From positions 1-34,628 of the IMG/VR virus record IMGVR_UViG_3300044858_001561: a stretch of DNA of 34,628 nucleotides, one strand, 5' to 3'. The notes below the pieces were generated by a model. It saw nothing but the letters and a program-made list of their open reading frames with translations. It was not told the DNA's origin and made no database searches. Shown piece after piece: positions 1 to 7,260 of this stretch. Every line of letters starts with the position of its first letter. The first letter of the stretch is position 1. The position numbers were made by a program, and so were the translations under genes. This stretch comes from a virus.

Positions 1-784
1 CAGGGAAGCGTGGATATTCTTGGTGCATCTGCCAAGACTGCATGTTTCTTGACTTTGCTTCATACCAATCTTCATTGCGTTCACCGTCAGCGTCCCAAGG
101 GAAGAAAATTCCTTTGAACTGGTTGGAACCAGTTTGCGAGCCAACCCATAACTGATGAAAAAAGTTGCCACTACCATTAGCGGTGGACAAACCAATAACA
201 CGACCACCGACATCCGCAATCGGTTCAATAGATGCCCACGCTTCCTCAGGATTGGGCAAAAACGCCCATTCGTCCACAATAACTAAATATACAGATTCAC
301 CACGAGCAGGGTCGTTCCCTGAAGGTAACGACTCAATAGCCGACTCGTTGTCAAACATCATTTTAAGTTGATGGTCTGTTGTTTGTGCAGGTCCACGCTC
401 TTTCATCCAATGAGGAAGAAATTTGTAACCATATTTACTTTTAGCCAACAACTTAACTGACTCACGCTCAGTACGAGACAACATAACAACAAAACGGTCA
501 GGACGAAAAAACACTAACCAAAAAGCGTATGCGGAAGCCAAAGTAGAAAAACCAATCTGACGGGCTTTCAACACGATACTGTAACGGTCAGACATCCATG
601 CTTCCATAGTTGCCATTTGTGCGCCACGCAACTCAAACTTTATGCGACCCTTCTCAGGATGTTTAATAGACCAATAGTTTGAACAAAAATAGTTGAACGC
701 TTCCAGTTGTTCTTCTAATGTTGCGTTTTCAGGTCCACGGCACAATCGCCATTCTTTTTCATTTAGTAACGCAGTTAAATCCAC
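1..784 (-). CDS. terL: Terminase large subunit, ATPase half (3' end cut by window edge)
   Basis: This is the DNA-packaging motor ATPase, acting at the portal of the procapsid. I read it from a GTG at 782-784, preceded by GGAG (789-792 on this strand); the GTG overlaps the end of the lysozyme gene. The protein opens MDLTALLNEKEW. A Walker-A-like KARQIGFST is at about residues 73-81, Walker B VYLVIVDEWAF at about 165-175 (Asp171, Glu172), and an STAN coupling motif at about 200. About 261 residues are visible, which is the ATPase domain. The nuclease domain lies beyond base 1. The altered P-loop (ARQIGFS) is common in large terminases. On a circular map the portal gene at the right edge would follow. 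Confidence 0.93.
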   Translation of the reverse strand, partial: MDLTALLNEKEWRLCRGPENATLEEQLEAFNYFCSNYWSIKHPEKGRIKFELRGAQMATMEAWMSDRYSIVLKARQIGFSTLASAYAFWLVFFRPDRFVVMLSRTERESVKLLAKSKYGYKFLPHWMKERGPAQTTDHQLKMMFDNESAIESLPSGNDPARGESVYLVIVDEWAFLPNPEEAWASIEPIADVGGRVIGLSTANGSGNFFHQLWVGSQTGSNQFKGIFFPWDADGERNEDWYEAKSRNMQSWQMHQEYPRFP

Positions 785-1185
785 GGTTCTCCGCCCCAAG
801 GCTGCCAGCCAGCATAATCATAAATAGCCATAAACGCTTTTGCGTTTATGGAAGGAATATAAAGTTCTGAACAATGTTTTAAAATACCTTGGTCTTGTAA
901 CCAACCCTTCTTAGAGAACTGTGACGGTTGACACCAGTAACCATTAATTTGAAACAAACCATAAGACCCACCATTAGGGTCCGTAGGGTTATGTGCAACT
1001 TGACGGCATCGTGACTCACGCCACATTATATAATCCACCTGTTCAATCATTTTACGATTGTCAGAAACACTACGAATAAGATGCTCCCGAGAATCACACC
1101 TCAAATCAAGTGGCTTCTTAGCGTGGGCAACTGTCCCACCTAAAAATGAATAAACGAAAATAGCAACTATTAGTAGTTTCTTCAT
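775..1185 (-). CDS. Secreted lytic transglycosylase / lysozyme-like endolysin
   Basis: Predicted cell-wall hydrolase of 136 residues. It has a signal peptide (MKKLLIVAIF..., hydrophobic to about residue 20, cleavage after AHA at 22). The SLT/lysozyme-like core follows: catalytic Glu57 in WRESRC, then GGSYGLFQINGYWC (73-85) and a C-terminal YAGWQPWGG. Cys30, Cys60, Cys85 and Cys105 could form disulfides once exported. The family cleaves the glycan strand of peptidoglycan. It follows the M15 peptidase, and the large terminase starts inside its last codons. The signal peptide suggests host export rather than strict dependence on a holin. No strong Shine-Dalgarno is seen before the ATG. Confidence 0.82.
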   Translation of the reverse strand: MKKLLIVAIFVYSFLGGTVAHAKKPLDLRCDSREHLIRSVSDNRKMIEQVDYIMWRESRCRQVAHNPTDPNGGSYGLFQINGYWCQPSQFSKKGWLQDQGILKHCSELYIPSINAKAFMAIYDYAGWQPWGGEPWI

Positions 1186-1199
1186 AGAACTCTATTCTA

Positions 1200-1215
1200 G
1201 ACGGCAAAAGCCGTC
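1200..1215 (-). other. Intergenic hairpin between the two lysis genes
   Basis: GACGGC and GCCGTC form a perfect 6-bp stem with a 4-nt loop in the 44-nt gap between the peptidase and lysozyme genes. There is no U tract, so it may be an mRNA processing or stability element rather than a terminator. Confidence 0.4.
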
Positions 1216-1229
1216 CATAGACAATAAGA

Positions 1230-1772
1230 CTATTTAGATTGCAACCACAAAGTTACGGCTTCAGGAATATTGTCCCCTGCGACATAACGAATATGCCACG
1301 GCTCTTCAGGTAAAACTTCCCAAGACCAACCAAACTTTGCGATGTTGTTAAACATCCATTCCAATCTAGCACCATTCGCTCCAGCAACATCAACAGCAAT
1401 ACCCAACATGTGCCTAGAACATGTTTTGGCATCATCGTTTGGCGCAGCCAACGGTGCATTACCTTTCTTCAAAAACCATTTCTTACCATTATAGGTGCGT
1501 GTAGACGCACCCTCAATAGGTTCCTGCTGATAGCGTTGCAAGAACCCTCTCTTTTGTTGTTCAATACTGCGGAATAAATCTCCGAGCGAAGTCGGAGCCA
1601 ACTTTACACCATCTGCTTTAGCGGCAGCAACCATAGCCTCCCAAGCATCAGCGGCACACAACTCCAAAGAGCCACCACCAACAACCTTTCGCAACATCGC
1701 AGGCAAAATTTCACTAGGTTTTTTCCCCTTGATATGTTTGCAAGGTTTAACGGGTTTAATAAAAAGTTTCAA
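1230..1772 (-). CDS. M15 (VanY-type) D-Ala-D-Ala carboxypeptidase/endopeptidase, endolysin
   Basis: Zinc peptidase of 180 residues expected to cut peptidoglycan cross-bridges or stem peptides. The M15 signature is clear: SRHMLGIAVDV (119-129) gives His121 and Asp128, and EPWHIRY (157-163) gives the third ligand His160 and the usual Trp before it. The N-terminal 50 residues carry no recognised domain. No signal peptide is seen, so release would need the membrane proteins encoded upstream. The annotated start is TTG directly after the upstream stop codon and has no clear ribosome binding site. Met26 is an alternative, giving 155 residues with the catalytic domain intact. Together with the transglycosylase it makes a two-enzyme lysis cassette. 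Confidence 0.82.
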   Translation of the reverse strand: MKLFIKPVKPCKHIKGKKPSEILPAMLRKVVGGGSLELCAADAWEAMVAAAKADGVKLAPTSLGDLFRSIEQQKRGFLQRYQQEPIEGASTRTYNGKKWFLKKGNAPLAAPNDDAKTCSRHMLGIAVDVAGANGARLEWMFNNIAKFGWSWEVLPEEPWHIRYVAGDNIPEAVTLWLQSK

Positions 1773-2336
1773 CTATTTAGGACGCTTTACTGTTTTTTTG
1801 GGAGCAGCCTTCTTAGCCGCCTTCTTAACGGGCTTTGCTGGCTTTGAAGTCAACGCCCTTCTTGCGTTTTTGTTGGTTGCCATACCTTGCTTGCGACCAA
1901 TTTCAACTTCAGCGTTCCAAGCAGCATTGGACCTTTTGTTAAATTCTTTGCGTGGTGCATTACCAGTTTTCATTTCATTAAAAAATCGTTCATGGGGACC
2001 ACTTGAATCACCATAAGTGCGAGCGACTTTATCCTGCTTCTTATAAAACATACTATCTTTATGAAGGGCAAGAGCATTATCTTTGGTTTTTGCAATACGA
2101 TTTTTTCCAGTTGTGCTATCTTTCCAACTGTTTAAACCAGTAGCCTTATTCTTTAACTTAGAATCAACTGCCTTGTCAAGACCCGTCTTTTCGTAACTTT
2201 TAGACCAGCCGATACCACGAGCGTAACGCTTAATGTTTTTTAATTCTGACTGGGAGAGTTGTTTCCCACCCTTGCTAATAATCCATTTACCCAAATCGTC
2301 AATTGGGGACTTTGGTTTACGCTTACTTGTAGCCAT
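1773..2336 (-). CDS. Hypothetical lysine-rich protein with histone H1-like tail
   Basis: This 187-residue protein of unknown function is strongly basic throughout. It ends in a Lys/Ala/Pro-rich tail (KPAKPVKKAAKKAAPKK, about 164-180) that resembles histone H1 or AlgP tails. The middle (GIGWSKSYEKTG...PHERFFNEMKTG) matches no family I can name. Nucleic-acid binding is a reasonable inference from composition only. It sits between the holin candidates and the peptidase, and its ATG overlaps the upstream stop (TAATG). A packaged DNA-binding protein is as plausible as a lysis role. Confidence 0.6.
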   Translation of the reverse strand: MATSKRKPKSPIDDLGKWIISKGGKQLSQSELKNIKRYARGIGWSKSYEKTGLDKAVDSKLKNKATGLNSWKDSTTGKNRIAKTKDNALALHKDSMFYKKQDKVARTYGDSSGPHERFFNEMKTGNAPRKEFNKRSNAAWNAEVEIGRKQGMATNKNARRALTSKPAKPVKKAAKKAAPKKTVKRPK

Positions 2337-2611
2337 TACTTTACTTCAACCTTCTTGGCAGCACGCTTTGCTGCAATCTTCTTAGGAGTAGCACCAAACG
2401 CTGCATCAATTTCTTCCTTGGTCAAAACACCATCAATAGATGCTTTAGCCAGTCCTTCGGCAACCTTGAAAATAGAAACAGCACCAGCAATCAAAGCCGA
2501 CTTCCAAACCTCTAGGTCAGGAGCAATAACGGCAGCACCAGTTACAACGCCCAAAGCGTTTGTCAAAAACAATGCAACAATGCGACCCGAAATATCTTTA
2601 ACTTTTTCCAT
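2336..2611 (-). CDS. Putative holin-like membrane protein (91 aa)
   Basis: Two hydrophobic stretches, about residues 11-31 (IVALFLTNALGVVTGAAVIA) and 36-54 (WKSALIAGAVSIFKVAEGL), are followed by a charged segment with LTKEEIDAAF and a basic, Ala/Lys-rich C-terminus. Size, two-helix hairpin layout and basic tail fit small phage holins that open the membrane at lysis. The position just upstream of the endolysin genes supports this. No family is recognised by sequence. The start codon overlaps the stop of the preceding 53-aa membrane gene (TAATG), so the two are probably translationally coupled and may act as a holin/antiholin or two-component pair. Confidence 0.55.
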   Translation of the reverse strand: MEKVKDISGRIVALFLTNALGVVTGAAVIAPDLEVWKSALIAGAVSIFKVAEGLAKASIDGVLTKEEIDAAFGATPKKIAAKRAAKKVEVK

Positions 2612-2772
2612 TACTTCTCCTTAACTAAAGCACCGACCATGTGAACAATCAGTGCAGCGATAGTAATTTGGATTCCCAAATTACGAGTATTACCTGACAA
2701 GGTTATCAAAACCATGCCCGTTCCAGCCAAAGTCCAAGTAAGAGCATGGATTTCGGAAAGAAACTTATTCAT
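2611..2772 (-). CDS. Small two-helix membrane protein, possible second holin component (53 aa)
   Basis: Short ORF starting at ATG 2770-2772 and ending at TAA 2611-2613, which overlaps the next ATG. It reads MNKFLSEIHALTWTLAGTGM... with hydrophobic segments at about 10-26 and 36-50, and a basic end (VKEK). No family is recognised. The two predicted helices, coupling to the following membrane protein and the lysis-cassette setting make a holin or holin-modulator role the best guess. Confidence 0.55.
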   Translation of the reverse strand: MNKFLSEIHALTWTLAGTGMVLITLSGNTRNLGIQITIAALIVHMVGALVKEK

Positions 2773-2792
2773 AATAATAGCCTATTTGTTCC

Positions 2793-4133
2793 TTACAATT
2801 GGCGGCGTTGACCTGCAGCCACCATTGCTGTCCCTGCAGCAACCGCAATAAGGGTTCTACGAGTTCCAACAGGCACAGTGCTACCCAAAGGAACATACTC
2901 ATCAAAGCCCTCAGCAAAAATGTTTATCTCCTGCTCAAACGCCTGACGAACTTCGGCTGGTGCATCCTGCACAGCCTCAACAATTGCCTCAATCTCCTGC
3001 GTGGACAACTCTGATACCACAATGGCATCAAACACAGCAACAGCCTGAGATTCCGACAATGATTCAACGAACTGTGCATCTTGTGCTACAGCAACCGCTT
3101 CCTCTACGGTTATTGTTTCCACATCTTCTAGGACGGCTTCTAGTTCTTCGTCACTAAATATATCAGCAACTGTGTCCTCGGTCACAATCTCGTCAGGAAC
3201 AGTATCCTCAAAGACAACATCCTCAGGTATAATTTCCTCAATAACCGTTTCATCAATTACCTCATCTATAACTTCATCTACAATCTCAGGAAAGTCAGGA
3301 TATGTCTCTAGAGTTATTTCTTCAACTGGCTCTGTCACTACTGGAATGGGTTCCGTATCTTCTGTGGCTGGCTCTGCTATGGGTTCAGGCTCAACCACTG
3401 CAGGTGGTTGCGCTACTGGTGGGGCTTCGTATTCTGTGGTGGTTGTGGACTGCTCAACCGTCACGCTGGTCGTAGATTGCATCACTGTTGTTGTCGTTGA
3501 AGAACTCGTAGAGGTAGATGTCTGCACAGGGGCAATGCTTGTGTCCACAACTGTTGTTTCGGGTACACTTGTAGTTGTCGTTGTTTGAACAGTCGTAGTA
3601 GTCCATGATTCTCCATTCGCTATAAAAGCCTCATCGGGAACAATTTGCCAAGGCTCATCATCAATTTGCCAAGCCAACATCCAACAAGTCCCACCACCCG
3701 ACTCGTAAAACCAGCCATCCAAACTATGGATACCAGCATCCAAATCTAGAAACCCTGATTCAGTAGCAGAACAACCTTGGTCACCCCAAAAGCCAAACTC
3801 GTCCGTGCCAATCTTTATAGTACCACCATCATCAGAAGCAACCCAAAACTGGATAGTGTCATGCGCAGGAATAATAATAGAACCCGTGTAATGAACCATA
3901 AACATATCGTCAGGGCAATCCTGAAACGGTTCACCATTAAAACTACGGTTAATGTTGTTTTCTAGTTCCGAACCACAAGTTTCATAAAGAGTATCAGATT
4001 TGGTTGGTGGTATATCGGTAACGATATACCCCGTAGCGTTTAAGCCTTGTATTGGTTCAGCGTTTGTTACCGTGCTAAAAAAGGCAAGGACAACGCTGGG
4101 TAGAAATATCAGCCAACGGGTATTTCTAGCCAC
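2793..4133 (-). CDS. Secreted PA14/GLEYA-like protein with Thr-rich linker, acidic stalk and C-terminal membrane anchor
   Basis: 446 residues from a GTG (4131-4133). Order of parts: signal peptide 1-25 (cleavage near TNA); a PA14/GLEYA-like beta domain at about 26-175 (MFMVHYTGSIIIPAHDTIQF, WVASDDGGTIKIG, paired Cys), a fold often used for carbohydrate binding; a linker of Thr/Ser repeats at about 176-240; a long acidic, Val/Glu-rich region; then VPLGSTVPVGTRR and a hydrophobic helix with a basic tail RRQL (about 423-446), as in a tail anchor. This resembles actinobacterial cell-surface proteins more than a virion protein. Its place between the fibre genes and the lysis genes allows a receptor-binding role or a role on the infected cell surface, such as blocking superinfection. 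It overlaps the upstream gene by 25 nt. Confidence 0.7.
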   Translation of the reverse strand: MARNTRWLIFLPSVVLAFFSTVTNAEPIQGLNATGYIVTDIPPTKSDTLYETCGSELENNINRSFNGEPFQDCPDDMFMVHYTGSIIIPAHDTIQFWVASDDGGTIKIGTDEFGFWGDQGCSATESGFLDLDAGIHSLDGWFYESGGGTCWMLAWQIDDEPWQIVPDEAFIANGESWTTTTVQTTTTTSVPETTVVDTSIAPVQTSTSTSSSTTTTVMQSTTSVTVEQSTTTTEYEAPPVAQPPAVVEPEPIAEPATEDTEPIPVVTEPVEEITLETYPDFPEIVDEVIDEVIDETVIEEIIPEDVVFEDTVPDEIVTEDTVADIFSDEELEAVLEDVETITVEEAVAVAQDAQFVESLSESQAVAVFDAIVVSELSTQEIEAIVEAVQDAPAEVRQAFEQEINIFAEGFDEYVPLGSTVPVGTRRTLIAVAAGTAMVAAGQRRQL

Positions 4134-4474
4134 GCCAACGATTCTTCATTCCAATAGTTCGGACCTTCAGGGCGTGGAGTTGGTGGTTGCCAATCATTGT
4201 TTGCATCCAAAGTCCATGATGGATATGGTTGTGGTGCTACGAACTGGTCTGCGTTAGTATCATATGCATAGCCAACGCCTGCATACTGTTTGCGAAAGTT
4301 GTTGTTAAATGATGTCTGTTTCCACAAGCCATCAAACTTTAATGTGTTCGCTATAAACGCACGACCCGCCGCTTCAGTATCAGGGAAATCCAATGTCGGT
4401 TCACCGCACACTTCGTTACTAACACTAATAACTTGTGTAACAATGTTGTTTTCTAGTTTTGCAAAGTAAGCCAT
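4109..4474 (-). CDS. Fibre-associated virion protein (aquatic phage family), 121 aa
   Basis: It begins MAYFAKLENNIVTQVISVSN and contains FRKQYAGVGYAYD, FVAPQPYPSWTLD and a Trp-rich C-terminus. I recognise this pattern from small proteins next to tail-fibre genes in marine and freshwater phages, where the function is not established. I place the start at ATG 4472-4474, overlapping the fibre stop codon (TAATG), rather than at an upstream ATG four codons earlier. It may be a fibre tip, adhesin or chaperone. Evidence is family resemblance and position only. Confidence 0.72.
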   Translation of the reverse strand: MAYFAKLENNIVTQVISVSNEVCGEPTLDFPDTEAAGRAFIANTLKFDGLWKQTSFNNNFRKQYAGVGYAYDTNADQFVAPQPYPSWTLDANNDWQPPTPRPEGPNYWNEESLAWLEIPVG

Positions 4475-5415
4475 TACGAACCCCACTTAATTGTGCCGCT
4501 GTCATTGAAGGTGTAATAAGCATAAGTTGCGTCAATACTTAGCGTTCCTCCTGTTACAGCCCCAATCAAAAGACTATCGCTGAGTGCCTGCCTAATAATA
4601 ACTACACCCTTACCACCAGCGCCGCCAGTAGGGGTTGCGTTTTCACCACCGCCACCACCGCCACCACCAAAGTTTGCCGTACCATTTGAAGCACCACCCG
4701 CAGCGCCACCGTTACCACCGCCACCGCCACCGCCTGCACCAGCAGCACCAAATGGCGCATATGCACCCGAACCACCACCGCCGCCTCGTTGAACGGAGGT
4801 ACCAGTAATGCTGCTTGCTACACCAGCACCGCCAACAGCACCGCCGCCAGCAGATGAGTTGCCTCCTACAGCACCAGCACCGCCACCACCACCACCCGAA
4901 AAACCTTCGCCTGCATTAGTACCTGTACCACCTGCATAGCCTTCGTTTGCCGTTCCTGCTCCACCAGCGCCACCTGCACCTGGTGTGTTGCCACCACCGC
5001 CACCACCCGAACCGCCTAAGTTTCCAGCACCACTATATAAGGCTTTACCACCGCCACCACCAACCGTACTAACAGTTAAACCTGTTCCAATAATTGAAGA
5101 AGCATTACCATTTGTGGCAGCAGCGCCACCATTAACACCACCAGTACCACCACCACCTACAGTGATTGTGTAAGTAGTTCCAATTGTTACCGCTACTTTT
5201 GATTCCGCACTAGCACCACCACCAGATGTTGCACCTGTTACCGAAGTTTTATAACCACCAGCACCGCCACCACCACCTCGTGAGTTACCACCACCGCCTC
5301 CGCCAGCAATAACAAGATATTCAAGCGCAGCAGGAGCAAGAATACTAACAGCAGGTTTGCCCCAAGTAGCAACGCTAGGATTTTCGGCAGTTTTTCCACC
5401 AAATCGTGCAGACAC
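4474..5415 (-). CDS. Glycine-rich tail fibre / receptor-binding protein
   Basis: 313 residues starting at GTG 5413-5415, preceded by AGGAAT. The entry motif EYLVIAGGGGGGNSRGGGGG at about 32-51 is the hallmark of the phage glycine-rich domain. Runs of five to eight Gly alternate with short variable loops to about residue 265, then a beta-rich C-terminus ends in TYAYYTFNDSGTIKWGS. Poly-Gly strands of this kind pack as polyglycine-II bundles in fibre tips such as the S16-type adhesin, with the short loops touching the receptor. A host-recognition role is therefore likely. The repetitive GGT/GGC codons make the locus prone to recombination and loop exchange. Confidence 0.82.
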   Translation of the reverse strand: MSARFGGKTAENPSVATWGKPAVSILAPAALEYLVIAGGGGGGNSRGGGGGAGGYKTSVTGATSGGGASAESKVAVTIGTTYTITVGGGGTGGVNGGAAATNGNASSIIGTGLTVSTVGGGGGKALYSGAGNLGGSGGGGGGNTPGAGGAGGAGTANEGYAGGTGTNAGEGFSGGGGGGAGAVGGNSSAGGGAVGGAGVASSITGTSVQRGGGGGSGAYAPFGAAGAGGGGGGGNGGAAGGASNGTANFGGGGGGGGENATPTGGAGGKGVVIIRQALSDSLLIGAVTGGTLSIDATYAYYTFNDSGTIKWGS

Positions 5416-5426
5416 AGTATTCCTAC

Positions 5427-5789
5427 TTACGCTGTAATTCGGTTAACATACCCATGAACAACAATAACATTGGTTGTCGCAGCAAAAGCCCGAACAACCA
5501 ACGGAGTAGCATTACCCTTAATTAATAGACCAGCAGCAATCAAATATAGACCATTTTCTGCTTTGACCGTATATTCAATGTGGTCATCAGGGGAAGCAAC
5601 GCCACCCCACTCAACAGTCAATTTAACATCGGAAGCCGAAGTATTGACCGCATACAACCAAATTTCATCTAAAGTTGTTGCTGTGCTTGAACCAGTATGA
5701 ACAGTGGTACCAGCCGTTGCGGTAGCCGCAACCTTGATACCTTTGCCATCGGTTGAACCGCTGAGGATGAGTTTGCTAAAAGTTGCCAT
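5427..5789 (-). CDS. Small virion structural protein (120 aa)
   Basis: MATFSKLILSGSTDGKGIKV starts a beta-rich, Ala/Thr/Val-rich protein with DEIWLYAVNTS, LTVEWGG and a C-terminal VIVVHGYVNRITA. I recognise this layout from small structural or tail-associated proteins of aquatic phages encoded next to fibre genes. No enzymatic motif is present. It is preceded by GAAGG before the ATG and follows the 108-aa gene. A fibre-base or virion decoration role is inference. Confidence 0.7.
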   Translation of the reverse strand: MATFSKLILSGSTDGKGIKVAATATAGTTVHTGSSTATTLDEIWLYAVNTSASDVKLTVEWGGVASPDDHIEYTVKAENGLYLIAAGLLIKGNATPLVVRAFAATTNVIVVHGYVNRITA

Positions 5790-5809
5790 ATATATAAACC
5801 TTCCGTTCC

Positions 5810-6136
5810 CTAACCTAATATAACTTCTTGTTCAACCGTGTTATAACGGTCAAAGACATATAATTCCAGCCATTCGTCAAATTCATCAAACTCAAAAATG
5901 ATTGAATCAATAAACAAAGGATAATCTTCAGCCCAAAAATCGTTAGCCAAATCAGCCAAAGTAGTACCCGAAGCACCCTGCAAGACATAATACTCATAAC
6001 CTAAAGAACCACGGTAGGTTTGACCTTCGGGACCTACAGCAACCCAATGGGCAGCCAACAAGTCACCTAAAGTTGCCCCAGCCTCAGGATACAACAAACG
6101 CAACGCTTCATACATTGCATCGTTAGTCGTTGTCAT
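5810..6136 (-). CDS. Hypothetical small acidic late protein (108 aa)
   Basis: An acidic, aromatic-rich protein (MTTTNDAMYEALRLLYPEAG... ending in FDEFDEWLELYVFDRYN). The repeated phrase GATLGDLLAAHW / GTTLADLANDFW suggests an internal duplication of a short helical unit at about residues 20-31 and 57-68. I do not recognise a function. Its start lies inside the end of the zinc-ribbon gene, so it is co-transcribed with the small terminase and the fibre genes. Confidence 0.6.
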   Translation of the reverse strand: MTTTNDAMYEALRLLYPEAGATLGDLLAAHWVAVGPEGQTYRGSLGYEYYVLQGASGTTLADLANDFWAEDYPLFIDSIIFEFDEFDEWLELYVFDRYNTVEQEVILG

Positions 6137-6263
6137 AATCCCTCATCTTTCTTGGCTCACCCTCACAACACGAATCTTTATATCCGCACTCAGGACATCT
6201 CCACCGTGTTGCCACAGGCGGATACTCACATCCACAAGTCGGACACTCAATCGTGCCACTCAT
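6123..6263 (-). CDS. Short zinc-ribbon protein (46 aa)
   Basis: ATG 6261-6263 overlaps the small-terminase stop (TAATG) and the frame ends at TAA 6123-6125. It contains ECPTCGCEY and WRCPECGYKDSCC, two CxxC knuckles about 13 residues apart, a typical zinc ribbon. The C-terminus is basic, then acidic. Small ribbons like this often bind nucleic acid or a polymerase, but nothing here shows the partner. It overlaps the next gene by 14 nt. Confidence 0.65.
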   Translation of the reverse strand: MSGTIECPTCGCEYPPVATRWRCPECGYKDSCCEGEPRKMRDYDND

Positions 6264-6685
6264 TATAAGGCTTTTAGTTCCCTACGGGATTCAACCTCAG
6301 ACTGAGCGACTGACGCTATGAGAGCGTCCAGTTCTGCGTCAGAGATTTCTGATGGTTTTGTGGAGTGTTCTACTTGGACTTGGGTTGGGGCTAAACGGTT
6401 GGTTGCTTGTAGGTATAGTTTGGCGGAGTTGTTGTCGCCTGCTAACGCACGCTCATAAAGATTATCCAGTAGTTTTTGGGTTCGTTCGGGGGATTGTTGT
6501 AGTTCTCCGACTCGGCGTTCCCATTCAAGTTTGAACGCAGGTTTCTTTTTCCAGCGTCTTAGCGTGGTTTCGTCTACGCCTTCTTCTAGAGCATATTTTT
6601 CTTGGGATGATGGCACCCGATGTGTTTGGGGTACCATCAGCCAGTTCAAAAATTTTTCTTGTCTTGGGTCTAGAATGTTGTCCAT
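6263..6685 (-). CDS. terS: Terminase small subunit (phBC6A51-like HTH)
   Basis: 140 residues. The N-terminal region DPRQEKFLNWLMVPQTHRVPSSQEKYALEEGVDETTLRRWKKKPAF (about 6-51) is a helix-turn-helix of the phBC6A51-type small-terminase family. It is followed by a helical oligomerisation-like segment with WERRVGELQQSPERTQKLLDNLYERALAGDN. The C-terminus is acidic. Small terminases recognise phage DNA and regulate the large subunit. It is the first gene of this late block and diverges from the early genes. The large subunit lies about 5.5 kb downstream, separated by fibre and lysis genes, an unusual but not unknown arrangement. Confidence 0.8.
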   Translation of the reverse strand: MDNILDPRQEKFLNWLMVPQTHRVPSSQEKYALEEGVDETTLRRWKKKPAFKLEWERRVGELQQSPERTQKLLDNLYERALAGDNNSAKLYLQATNRLAPTQVQVEHSTKPSEISDAELDALIASVAQSEVESRRELKAL

Positions 6686-6865
6686 GCCATTAGGTGAAAT
6701 GTTCCTAACTTGTATTGTACTTGTCTAGGGAACGGAGGGAACATTGATGGGGGGACCTACGGGGGGGGTAAGGGCTAGTGGATAGCACGAGCCTTAGCGA
6801 AGTGCGTCCTGATATAGTATGTTTAAGGATAAAACCATCTCCGATGGTTTTCTGACTGTTTTAGC
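6686..6865. promoter_or_regulatory. Divergent control region between late (-) and early (+) genes
   Basis: The only divergent junction in the window. It has G runs at 6749-6768 on the plus strand, an A/T-rich stretch with TATAGT near 6814-6819, and the hairpin described separately. Promoters for both directions are expected here, but no convincing -35/-10 pair can be read by eye. AGGGAACGGAGGGAACATTG on the plus strand (6723-6742) resembles the AGGRAAC motif seen at late-gene junctions. Confidence 0.45.
6831..6851. other. Perfect 9-bp hairpin in the divergent region
   Basis: AAAACCATC and GATGGTTTT pair perfectly around the loop TCC. On either strand the 3' arm ends in U residues, so it could stop stray transcripts or act as a 5' leader hairpin for the first plus-strand gene, which starts 15 nt later. 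Confidence 0.5.
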
Positions 6866-6997
6866 ATGGACAATGGTATGATTAGAACAATCCTCACAAT
6901 AGTAACAAGCATGCTTTTTACCTTGATAGGTATAGGGGTGTTTTTGCGTACAGTATTCAAAACTCTAGAGATTTCGGACCCTGAAGATGGCTTCTAA
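6866..6997 (+). CDS. Single-pass small membrane protein (43 aa)
   Basis: The frame from ATG 6866 to TAA 6995-6997 encodes a short N-terminus, one hydrophobic helix (ILTIVTSMLFTLIGIGVFL, about residues 8-26) and an acidic cytoplasmic-like tail (LEISDPEDGF). It overlaps the start of the next gene by 11 nt, as other genes here do, which supports it being real. No family is recognised. Internal Met5 is an alternative start. Confidence 0.5.
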   Translation: MDNGMIRTILTIVTSMLFTLIGIGVFLRTVFKTLEISDPEDGF

Positions 6998-7259
6998 AAA
7001 AATGTTTAAACCTATGGATTCACCTGCAGATGATTCTGAACGGATGATGGGTGCAATGCAGTACATTCGTAAAAAGTATGGTAACAAGTTCAGTACCGAG
7101 GGTTATAAGTCGCCACGGGAGTTTATTGCTTCTGCCAAGGATGTTATTTCTGAATCTGATATATCAGACATGTATCCTGAGAATGTGTGGTCTAAGGCTG
7201 CAGATAAGTTGTTGATGAATGTTTGGTCTAAGCGTAAGATGAAAATTACCCGCAAGTAA
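6987..7259 (+). CDS. Hypothetical basic protein (90 aa)
   Basis: MASKKMFKPMDSPADDSERMMGAMQ opens a charged, mostly helical protein with clustered Lys at both ends (KKM, KRKMKITRK). I recognise no domain. It is the second of five consecutive plus-strand genes, four of which encode Lys-rich proteins. Its start overlaps the small membrane gene and its stop is one base before the next ATG. Confidence 0.6.
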   Translation: MASKKMFKPMDSPADDSERMMGAMQYIRKKYGNKFSTEGYKSPREFIASAKDVISESDISDMYPENVWSKAADKLLMNVWSKRKMKITRK

Positions 7260-7260
7260 C

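Noticed and set aside
1729-2016. Plus-strand hydrophobic frame in the lysis region as a holin
   Set aside because: It is antisense to the Lys-rich protein gene and the peptidase start, with no RBS and opposite to all late transcription; Lys codons read backwards give hydrophobic Leu/Phe runs.
3172-3588. 138-codon plus-strand frame rich in Ser/Val/Thr opposite the secreted protein gene
   Set aside because: It is the antisense shadow of the acidic and Thr-rich coding sequence, with no ribosome binding site. The proline-rich frames opposite the glycine-rich fibre are shadows for the same reason.
6263-6685. Small terminase gene as a transcriptional repressor
   Set aside because: The HTH resembles the phBC6A51-type terminase pattern and the gene heads a late block with virion and packaging genes; no integrase or lysogeny genes are present.
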